Assembly: GCA_965279205.1 (NCBI GenBank)
Contig: OZ257144.1
Span: 3,348,001-3,412,000 of the forward strand
Reading direction: 5' to 3'
Length of the DNA: 64,000 nt
Source: UBA7672 sp965279205
GTDB lineage: Bacteria > Pseudomonadota > Alphaproteobacteria > Caulobacterales > Hyphomonadaceae
The notes beneath the pieces are model-generated. The model had not been told where the DNA came from. It saw only the letters and a list, made by a program, of their open reading frames with translations, and ran no database searches. The stretch's first letter is position 1. Each line of letters starts with the position of its first letter. Below are positions 56,532-64,000 of this stretch, one piece after another. The position numbers and the translations under genes were made by a program.

Positions 56532-57143
56532 TTACTTTGTCATCTTCACGAAGGTTTCGAAGAATTTATCACCCGGACGCGCTACGCAGGCTGCGGCTGT
56601 CTTCTCGAATGCACCGGTCGCGCGCTTCACCCACTCGATAGTCTTCTTGCCCTTGTAGGTAAGCGTGTAGGCTCCAAGGCTCATCCTCGCGACAGTCATG
56701 TCTTTGAGCCCGAGTTCGGGAAACGTCGCCCGGAAATAGCTGACATCGATATTTAAGTCGGCGCAGGTCTTGGTCGACAGCGTTTCGACGTGATCCTTGA
56801 TGAGGGCGATCGCGTTCTGATACGGCGCGGCGACTTTGATGCCATCGACCACCAGAGGTTCGAACGTCACTTGCCGAAGAACGCTTTTTGCGACTTCGTC
56901 GAACTCCGGAGAGCGCGAGGTTTCCACGACCTCAATGTCGGTGATGGTCCCGTCTGGCTGCACCATCCCCCTTAGCACCGGCATCCCTTGCACGCCGCGC
57001 TGAGCTAGTTCCGGCGGCACAATCACATCGGGAACGCTTATCGCTCGCGGCAACTTCTCCTTCTTTGCAGGTGGTGGAGCCGGTGTCTGCGCCCAGGCAG
57101 CCAGCGTGATGCTGGCCACCAGCAATATGACCAGTCGTTTCAT
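56532..57143 (-). CDS. TonB C-terminal-domain exported protein
   Basis: A 203-residue exported protein with a signal peptide (ending AAWAQ) and a TonB_C-like domain (about 40-115: QGMPVLRGMVQPDGTITDIEVVETSRSPEFDEVAKSVLRQVTFEPLVV split by the family's two helices). It has no membrane anchor, so it is not a classic TonB. It may act in periplasmic energy coupling or simply share the fold. GGGGGG precedes the ATG. Confidence 0.85.
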   Translation of the reverse strand: MKRLVILLVASITLAAWAQTPAPPPAKKEKLPRAISVPDVIVPPELAQRGVQGMPVLRGMVQPDGTITDIEVVETSRSPEFDEVAKSVLRQVTFEPLVVDGIKVAAPYQNAIALIKDHVETLSTKTCADLNIDVSYFRATFPELGLKDMTVARMSLGAYTLTYKGKKTIEWVKRATGAFEKTAAACVARPGDKFFETFVKMTK

Positions 57144-57168
57144 GATGCCCCCCCTTTTGATCGGCTCC

Positions 57169-58680
57169 CTACCTCATCGTCGGAATGACGAAGCTCGAAT
57201 CTCCCACATCACCTTCCGGCCAGCGGGCGGTGACGGTCTTCACCTTGGTCCAGAACTTCACACCCTCCATGCCGTGCTGGTTGGTGTCGCCGAAAGCCGA
57301 GCGTTTCCAGCCGCCGAAGGTGTGATACGCGACCGGCACGGGGATCGGCACGTTGATGCCGACCATGCCGACATTCACCTTGGCCGCGAACTCGCGCGCC
57401 GCGCGGCCATTGCGCGTGAAGATCGCAACGCCATTGCCGTACTGGTGCTTGCTCGGCAGCGAGACGGCCTGCTCGAACGATTCCGCCCGCACGATCTGCA
57501 GCACGGGCCCGAAGATTTCCTCCTGATAGGTTTTCATGCCGGTCCGCACATTGTCGAACAGCGACGGCCCGATGAAGAAGCCCTTCTCATAGCCCTGGAG
57601 CGAGAAGCCACGGCCATCGACCACCAGCTCCGCGCCCTCGTCCTTGCCGAGCTGGATGTAGTCGGAAATCTTCTTCTTGTGCGCCGCCGTCACCACGGGT
57701 CCGTACTGCGCCGCTGGATCCGAAGAGATTCCCACTTTCAGCGTTTCGATCTCCGCAACCATCCGGTCACGCAGCTCGTCCGCCGTCTTCTTGCCGACCG
57801 GCACGACTACCGGCAACGCCATGCAGCGCTCGCCCGCCGAACCGAATGCCGCGCCCGCGAGGTCTTTCACCACCTGGTCCATGTCCGCGTCGGGCAGAAC
57901 GATGCCGTGGTTCTTGGCCCCGCCCATCGCCTGCACGCGTTTCCCGTTCTCGGCGCCGGTCTGATAAATGTAGTGGGCGATGTCCGACGAGCCGACAAAG
58001 CTGATCGCGCGGATTTCCGGATGGGCGAGGATCGCATCCACCGCCACCTTGTCGCCATGCACCACGTTGAGCACGCCGGTCACATCAAGACCCGCCGCCG
58101 CGCCTGCTTCCATGAACAGCTCGGCCAGCCGCACCGGCAGGCTCGGATCGCGCTCGGAGGGTTTCAGCACGAATGTGTTGCCGACCGCGATTGCGACACC
58201 GAACATCCACATCGGGATCATGGCCGGAAAGTTGAACGGCGTGATGCCAGCAACGACGCCCAGCGGCTGGCGCATCGAATAGACGTCGATGCCCGGGCCA
58301 GCGCCCTCTGTGTACTCACCCTTCAGCGCATGCGGGATACCGCACGCAAACTCGATCACTTCGAGCCCGCGCTGGATATCGCCCTTGGAGTCGGCGATCA
58401 CCTTGCCGTGCTCCGACGACAGCAGCTCGGCCAGCGGCTGCATGTTGGCCTCGACCAGCCGCTTGAACTCGAACATCACGCGCGCCCGGCGCTGTGGGTT
58501 CACATTGCTCCAGGTCAGGTGCGCCTTGGCCGCCGCCTGCACCGCGACATCGATGTCCGACACGTTGGACAGGCCCACCTTGGCCTGCACTTCCCCCGTA
58601 TTGGGGTTGAAAACATCGCCCTCGCGCTGGCTGGTCGCCTTCGTGCTCTTGCCCGCGATGAATCCGTCTATGCGCCGCAT
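57169..58680 (-). CDS. mmsA: Methylmalonate-semialdehyde dehydrogenase (CoA-acylating)
   Basis: A 503-residue aldehyde dehydrogenase. Cofactor and catalytic marks are present: TPFNFPAMIPMWMF, LKPSERDPS, GSSDIAHYIYQTGAENGKRVQ, and GSAGERCMALPV with Cys-286. These details match CoA-acylating MMSDH, which makes propionyl-CoA from methylmalonate semialdehyde in valine breakdown. GGAG precedes the ATG. It is divergent from frmA. Confidence 0.95.
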   Translation of the reverse strand: MRRIDGFIAGKSTKATSQREGDVFNPNTGEVQAKVGLSNVSDIDVAVQAAAKAHLTWSNVNPQRRARVMFEFKRLVEANMQPLAELLSSEHGKVIADSKGDIQRGLEVIEFACGIPHALKGEYTEGAGPGIDVYSMRQPLGVVAGITPFNFPAMIPMWMFGVAIAVGNTFVLKPSERDPSLPVRLAELFMEAGAAAGLDVTGVLNVVHGDKVAVDAILAHPEIRAISFVGSSDIAHYIYQTGAENGKRVQAMGGAKNHGIVLPDADMDQVVKDLAGAAFGSAGERCMALPVVVPVGKKTADELRDRMVAEIETLKVGISSDPAAQYGPVVTAAHKKKISDYIQLGKDEGAELVVDGRGFSLQGYEKGFFIGPSLFDNVRTGMKTYQEEIFGPVLQIVRAESFEQAVSLPSKHQYGNGVAIFTRNGRAAREFAAKVNVGMVGINVPIPVPVAYHTFGGWKRSAFGDTNQHGMEGVKFWTKVKTVTARWPEGDVGDSSFVIPTMR

Positions 58681-58783
58681 GCCGCAAACTCCGTTTTACC
58701 GGTTCCCGATACCCCTCTCCGCTTGACCCGACAAACAGAAACTGGCGACTTGCCGTAACGTCTTTTTGCTGAGGGGCAGTTCC

Positions 58784-59893
<1,110 letters not shown>

Positions 59894-59957
59894 TCTCTGG
59901 ACGGCCAGGCTCCTGCCCGGCAGTCTCTACGCAAGCGGCGAGTAGAGGGGGAAACGC

Positions 59958-60476
59958 GTGAACCGGTTGCTTGTCCTGCTCGCGCCACTGCTTTTCTCGA
60001 TATCGCCGAGCGCGGCGGCGCAAGAAAAGCCCGCGTTCGAAACAACGTCGCTCACGGTTTACCAGGCCGAAATTCTCGAAACCGTCATGCCCGACGTGGA
60101 TCAGCTGACAGGCTATCTCGACAGGCTGCAGGATGTAGCCAAACAACGCTTTGCAGCTGTGAAAGGCCAGCCGGGTGTCTCCGGCTCCATCGTTATTGCC
60201 GTGAAGCCAGGCGGCAAGCGTCGCATCTGGGTAATGTCCCCTGCGTCGATCGCGCCCGCCATTCGCTCCAGCATCGAAGCCGCTCTCATGGCCCAGCCAC
60301 AGTCGATGGATCTCAAGGGAGTGTTTCTCATCGCGATCAACTTCGATGCCTGGGGTGGTGGAGAAAACTGGCCGCCCAATGCGCCCGGGCCCCTGCCGCC
60401 CGAATGGGAGAGACAGATCCCACCCGAAGGCGTGATGCTGGACGACGCCTTTCTTCTCAAAGTCTGGCCGGACTGA
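59958..60476 (+). CDS. Exported protein of unknown function (172 aa)
   Basis: A signal peptide (LLVLLAPLLFSISPSAAAQ) followed by a mixed fold with a Trp/Pro-rich loop (AWGGGENWPPNAPGPLPPEW) and no membrane helix. GTG start at 59958 with GAGGGGG upstream. No family recognised. It sits in the short-spaced block of genes between frmA and fghA. Confidence 0.75.
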   Translation: MNRLLVLLAPLLFSISPSAAAQEKPAFETTSLTVYQAEILETVMPDVDQLTGYLDRLQDVAKQRFAAVKGQPGVSGSIVIAVKPGGKRRIWVMSPASIAPAIRSSIEAALMAQPQSMDLKGVFLIAINFDAWGGGENWPPNAPGPLPPEWERQIPPEGVMLDDAFLLKVWPD

Positions 60477-60482
60477 TCGCCC

Positions 60483-60845
60483 ATGACAGACTGGTTCACC
60501 CGCCCCGTCCTCCACGTCGCCGACGTCCAGGCGTCCATCGACTTCTATCGCGACAAGCTCGGCTTCACCGAAGCCTGGCGCCACGCCGAGGACGGCCAGC
60601 TCCTCGTCGCGCAGGTCGAGCGCGACGGAACGGCGATCATCTTCTCCTGCCAATGGCCCGACAAACGCGGCAAGGGCCTGCTCTTCGTCAATCCCGGCGA
60701 TGGCGATCTCGCGCTCATGAACGCAACCCGCGCCGAACTGGAGGCCCGCGGCGCGCCAGTGAAAGACGGCCAATGGGGCTACCGGCTTTTCGTGATTGAC
60801 GACCCCGATGGCAACCAGCTCTTCTTCAACTACCCGGCCGACTGA
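60483..60845 (+). CDS. VOC/glyoxalase superfamily protein
   Basis: A 120-residue vicinal-oxygen-chelate protein (RPVLHVADVQASIDFYRDKLGF at the N-terminus; FVIDDPDGNQLFFN near the end with the usual Glu/His site as D/H-like). Members include bleomycin-binding, glyoxalase and dioxygenase types. It is 6 bp downstream of the exported protein gene. Confidence 0.88.
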   Translation: MTDWFTRPVLHVADVQASIDFYRDKLGFTEAWRHAEDGQLLVAQVERDGTAIIFSCQWPDKRGKGLLFVNPGDGDLALMNATRAELEARGAPVKDGQWGYRLFVIDDPDGNQLFFNYPAD

Positions 60846-60858
60846 ACAGGAATCACCC

Positions 60859-61614
60859 GTGACCCTTCGCTCCCTGTTCGCCACCGCCGCGATCGTTCTC
60901 GCTCCGCCGGCTGCCTTCGCCCAGAAGACCCCCGAAGCTACGCTCGCCCGCTTCATCGACCTCGCCAACGCCGGCCAGCTCACCACGCCCGAAGGCCAGG
61001 CCATCCTCACCGGCGAAGCAAAACAGTTCGCGACGGATGCGAAGAGCAACCTCCCCGCCGCCGACAAGATCACCACCGTCACCCCCACCCTTGCCGCCGC
61101 CCGCATCGTCCTGCGCGGCAGTGGAGACGAAGAAGCCGACGCCTATTTCTATCTCGAGAAAACGCCCTCCGGCTGGGCCGTGTCCGCCTATCGCGCGATG
61201 GCCTTGAACGGCATGGACATGATGCTTCTGCAGGAAATGAAGAAGCGCCCGCGCCTCTCGCCAGAAGACGAACTCCAGAAGCGCAATCTCGAACTTATCC
61301 TCTCTACCGACAGCAAGCTCCGCGCGTGGTTCGCCGCGAACCGCGAAAAGCTCGATCAGCTCACCGCCGCCTTTGTGAAAGTGGACAATGGGTCCGACGA
61401 TATCGACCCCGGCATTGCCGCCGACCTGAAAAACCTCGGCCTCTCATCGATCCATCTTGTGGACGCTGAGGTTCGCATCATCATCGGGGGAACACTCGAC
61501 AACAGCGTCGGCTTCCTTTCACCCGGTAGCTTGGGCGTGCCAAGGATAAATCCGGAAAGTTTCATCTGGATCGAAGACCTCGGCGGCGGCTGGTTTCTTT
61601 TCCGCACGACATGA
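60859..61614 (+). CDS. Exported protein of unknown function (251 aa)
   Basis: Starts at GTG 60859 with AGGA upstream, 13 bp after the VOC gene. It has a signal peptide (TAAIVLAPPAAFAQ) and an otherwise helical/beta soluble body (DADAYFYLEKTPSGWAVSAY-like stretch as DEEADAYFYLEKTPSGWAVS). No family recognised. Confidence 0.75.
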   Translation: MTLRSLFATAAIVLAPPAAFAQKTPEATLARFIDLANAGQLTTPEGQAILTGEAKQFATDAKSNLPAADKITTVTPTLAAARIVLRGSGDEEADAYFYLEKTPSGWAVSAYRAMALNGMDMMLLQEMKKRPRLSPEDELQKRNLELILSTDSKLRAWFAANREKLDQLTAAFVKVDNGSDDIDPGIAADLKNLGLSSIHLVDAEVRIIIGGTLDNSVGFLSPGSLGVPRINPESFIWIEDLGGGWFLFRTT

Positions 61615-61633
61615 CGAGACAACAAGGCCGGCC

Positions 61634-62101
61634 ATGCCCACATCCGCACGCGAAAAACTCCGCAAGCCTCAACAACCGAAAATCGACACGCTCGACCGGC
61701 CGATGAGCAGCTGGGGCCTGCCCGGCATGCGGATGGTGATCTCGACACCCGCGGAGGTCGACGCCCTGATCCGCACCATCCCGAAGGGCAAGCTCGCCTC
61801 GACCAACACGCTGCGCAACGTGCTTGCAAAACGGCACAAGGCCGATGTCGCCTGCCCGATGACAACGGGGATCTTCGCCGGAATTTCCGCCAAGGCCGCT
61901 GCCGAGGAAGAGGAAATGGGCGCCAGGCGCACCGCGCCGTGGTGGCGAGTCATCAAGGCCGACGGCAAGCTCAACGAGAAATTTCCGGGCGGCGTTGCAG
62001 AACACAAGCGCCGCCTCGCGGCCGAAGGCTTCAGGTTCGAAGCCGCCGGCAAGACCTGGCGCGTCGCGAACTGGGAACAGAAGCTGGCAGACCTCGTTTA
62101 G
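61634..62101 (+). CDS. MGMT-like protein lacking the alkyl-acceptor Cys
   Basis: A 155-residue protein whose C-terminal half recalls the O6-methylguanine-methyltransferase active segment: APWWRVIKADGKLNEKFPGG and KRRLAAEGF. The PCHRV acceptor motif is PWWRV here, so it cannot take alkyl groups; it resembles alkyltransferase-like (ATL) proteins, which have Trp at this site. It may flag alkylated DNA for repair. Identification is by motif only. Confidence 0.6.
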   Translation: MPTSAREKLRKPQQPKIDTLDRPMSSWGLPGMRMVISTPAEVDALIRTIPKGKLASTNTLRNVLAKRHKADVACPMTTGIFAGISAKAAAEEEEMGARRTAPWWRVIKADGKLNEKFPGGVAEHKRRLAAEGFRFEAAGKTWRVANWEQKLADLV

Positions 62102-62262
62102 CCGGCGCAGGCCCCCGTCTCCAAAGGGATTTCATCCGGTCATCCATCGCAGCGAATAGCTGCCTGCGCGCCGGCGCCGCACCGATTCAATGCGCGGTTC
62201 TAGCGAAGCCTTAAGAATACTGTGGCTTCTATTAGCGTTTTCCACAGCCCGGATTCCTCCCC

Positions 62263-62703
62263 GTGAGTTTTGACGTTTACGCCTTCGACCTGTTTGCGGC
62301 GCCGCGCGACCGGCATGATTTCCTCGAATGGATCAGCCGCACTTTCCGCGCGGTCGATGGTCCGCTCGGCGGCGACGCCTCGCGCACAACGCCCGCGCTC
62401 CAGGCCTGGCAGGCAGACCTGCGCCAGAGCTTTCCGTCCGCAGGCGATCCGCACGCCTTCGATCCGGAGTCCGCAAGCGCCTCGAAGAACGCCAGCTATC
62501 GCTTCGCGCCCAACGCGGTACAGGCCAGCTTCGAATGGGACGTCTCCGGAGGCGCCCTTTTCCGCGCGAAGAAGGCGGCGCAAGCGCATGGCGTCGGCCT
62601 GTTCGAGGCAAGCGGCCGTGATGGCGCTGTCTGGATGATGTCTCCGCGTGGCCGCTGGGAAGTCGCCCACCGCGCCGAAGGCGACACGTGCAGCTCCGGC
62701 TGA
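62263..62703 (+). CDS. Unknown protein (146 aa)
   Basis: A soluble 146-residue frame with GTG start (62263). It opens MSFDVYAFDLFAAPRDRHDFLEWISR, no recognised motif. A ribosome site is weak (GGATTCC). Coding-like composition and short distance to fghA (48 bp) support it as a gene. Confidence 0.65.
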   Translation: MSFDVYAFDLFAAPRDRHDFLEWISRTFRAVDGPLGGDASRTTPALQAWQADLRQSFPSAGDPHAFDPESASASKNASYRFAPNAVQASFEWDVSGGALFRAKKAAQAHGVGLFEASGRDGAVWMMSPRGRWEVAHRAEGDTCSSG

Positions 62704-62751
62704 AACGCCTGCCCTCTCGCATGACGGCGCGCGCCGTTGTAAGCGTCGGGC

Positions 62752-63591
62752 ATGACTGTCGAAACCCTCAAGACCCATCGCGTCTGCGGCGGAGAGCTGC
62801 GCTACTGCCGCCATCACAGCGGCGCAACGAACACGCCGATGACATTCAGCGTCTTCACACCTGAAGGCCCTGGGCCCTTCCCCGTCCTGATCTGGCTTTC
62901 GGGTCTGACCTGCACTGAAGACAATTTCACGACAAAAGCTGGCGCCTATCCCGCGGCAGCCCAGCACGGCCTGATGATCGTGGCGCCAGACACATCCCCG
63001 CGCGGCGACAATGTCGCCAACGACCCCGCCTATGATCTCGGCCAGGGGGCCGGCTTCTATGTCGACGCAACGCAGGCGCCGTGGAAGCCGCACTTCCAGA
63101 TGGAAACCTACATCGTCCGCGATCTTGTCTCCGTGATCCGCATGCATTTCCCGGCCGATCCGGTGCGCATGGGCATCTCCGGCCATTCCATGGGTGGCCA
63201 TGGCGCGCTCACGCTGGCGTTGCGCAATCCGGAACTGTTCCGCTCTGTGTCGGCCTTCGCGCCGATCTCCTCGCCAATGAATTGTCCGTGGGGCGAGAAA
63301 GCCTTCACCGCCTATCTCGGGCCCAGCCGCGAAACCTGGCGCGGCCACGACGCATGCGAACTGCTGCGCTCGGGCATGTCACGCGGCTATTATGACGACA
63401 TCCTTGTCGACCAGGGCCTCGCCGACCAGTTCCTGTCCAACCAGCTCAAGCCGGAATTGCTGGAACAGGCCTGCCGCGAGACCGGACAGAAGCTGACGCT
63501 GCGCATGCAGCACGGCTACGACCATTCCTACTTCTTCATGGCCAGCTTCATCGCCGACCACATCGACTGGCACGCACGCCGTCTCGTCTAG
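62752..63591 (+). CDS. fghA: S-formylglutathione hydrolase
   Basis: A 279-residue esterase. GHSMGG carries Ser-146; IWLSGLTCTEDNFTTKAGA is the FGH signature; the acid/base pair is near the C-terminus (GYDHSYFFMASFIADH). It hydrolyses S-formylglutathione made by FrmA to formate, completing formaldehyde detoxification. It is the last gene of the block before the H-NS gene. Confidence 0.95.
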   Translation: MTVETLKTHRVCGGELRYCRHHSGATNTPMTFSVFTPEGPGPFPVLIWLSGLTCTEDNFTTKAGAYPAAAQHGLMIVAPDTSPRGDNVANDPAYDLGQGAGFYVDATQAPWKPHFQMETYIVRDLVSVIRMHFPADPVRMGISGHSMGGHGALTLALRNPELFRSVSAFAPISSPMNCPWGEKAFTAYLGPSRETWRGHDACELLRSGMSRGYYDDILVDQGLADQFLSNQLKPELLEQACRETGQKLTLRMQHGYDHSYFFMASFIADHIDWHARRLV

Positions 63592-63713
63592 TACGCGAAA
63601 CTATCTTCCATTCAGATAGCGTATATCTAATCGACAACTCTTCCGCGCCGGTATATTGCGGCCACAGGTTGGGACAAGATTCGTACAAATCCACACAGGC
63701 ATGAAGGCTGATC

Positions 63714-64000
63714 ATGGCGTCGCGTCTTCCCAACATCGACACTCTCTCGCTCTCCGACCTCAACGAACTCGCCGTGCGCGTCCAGAAGGCGATCGCCTCG
63801 AAGAAGGACGAAGCGAAGGCTGAAACGCTTTCCAAGCTGAAGGCGCTCGCAAGCGCCGAGGGCTTCAGCCTCGACGAGCTGATGGGCAAGGCCGCCGGCG
63901 GCCGCCGCCAGCGTTCGGACAAGGGCGTCAAGCTCAAGCCGAAATACATCGGCCCCAATGGCGAGATCTACACCGGCCGCGGCCCCACGCCGAAATGGCT
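63714..64000 (+). CDS. H-NS family nucleoid protein (partial at window edge)
   Basis: The first 95 residues of an H-NS/HvrA-like protein. An N-terminal coiled-coil region (LNELAVRVQKAIASKKDEAK) is followed by the C-terminal DNA-binding motif KLKPKYIGPNGEIYTGRGPTPKW, the family signature with a TGRGPTP core. It binds AT-rich DNA and represses genes. AAGG precedes the ATG. The 3' end is beyond the window. Confidence 0.9.
   Translation, partial: MASRLPNIDTLSLSDLNELAVRVQKAIASKKDEAKAETLSKLKALASAEGFSLDELMGKAAGGRRQRSDKGVKLKPKYIGPNGEIYTGRGPTPKW

Overview
The window is a GC-rich chromosomal segment from an alphaproteobacterium. The rRNA operon order (16S, tRNA-Ile, tRNA-Ala, 23S), a two-domain PhaR, a class I PHA synthase with a phasin, tandem DUF885 lipoproteins, PAS_5 and PilZ proteins, many CocE, SDR, LLM and enoyl-CoA enzymes, and short GC-rich intergenic palindromes point to a Caulobacterales or Hyphomonadaceae-like organism. 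This placement is an inference from gene content; no database search was run. Most CDS starts below were moved from the longest reading frame to the ATG, GTG or TTG that has a Shine-Dalgarno sequence or begins a signal peptide.

Layout: (1) 1-5.1 kb is an rRNA operon on the minus strand: 23S (3' end and 5S lie outside), tRNA-Ala(TGC), tRNA-Ile(GAT), 16S and two candidate promoters. (2) 5.2-17.4 kb holds a CBS protein, a CocE hydrolase plus trans-acting enoyl reductase pair, a membrane hydroxylase, a TIR-TM-Sel1 protein, two tandem DUF885 lipoproteins, an SDR, an NTF2-like protein and a YdcZ-type membrane protein. (3) 17.5-29.5 kb holds PAS_5 and PilZ proteins, a macrolide-phosphotransferase-like kinase, an enoyl-CoA hydratase with a palindrome in its leader, a GYF_2 protein, a VIT1-like transporter, a DEAD-box helicase with a DbpA-type tail, an LLM oxidoreductase, a gamma-carbonic anhydrase/YdeI pair, and phoH behind a structured leader with a terminator. 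(4) 29.6-41.7 kb holds a P450, small envelope proteins, a cyclophilin, PhoD, and a minus-strand operon of a TelA-like protein, a DUF6384-like membrane protein, a coiled-coil/Gly-rich protein and a phytase-like esterase. (5) 41.8-44.9 kb holds a 3-hydroxybutyrate dehydrogenase-like SDR and a divergent LdcA/Mur-ligase pair that looks like peptidoglycan recycling. (6) 44.9-46.0 kb is a 1.08-kb non-coding island of palindromic repeats plus a large folded RNA candidate. (7) 46.0-52.3 kb holds a penicillin-acylase lipoprotein and the PHA locus (phaR, an alpha/beta hydrolase, phaC, phasin). (8) 52.6-56.4 kb holds a TonB-dependent receptor with a metal-regulator-like operator, pgsA and mmsB. (9) 56.5-64 kb holds a TonB_C protein, mmsA, the formaldehyde pair frmA and fghA with five small genes between them, and the start of an H-NS family gene.

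Functional themes: carbon storage (phaC, phaR, phasin, hydroxybutyrate dehydrogenase), valine and fatty-acid catabolism (mmsA, mmsB, enoyl-CoA hydratase, SDRs), glutathione-dependent formaldehyde oxidation, cell-wall recycling and envelope upkeep. The most unusual item is the folded RNA candidate at about 45.50-45.85 kb. It has a pseudoknot and sequence marks that resemble IscB-associated omega RNA (HEARO), but no nuclease gene is present. A second candidate RNA precedes phoH.
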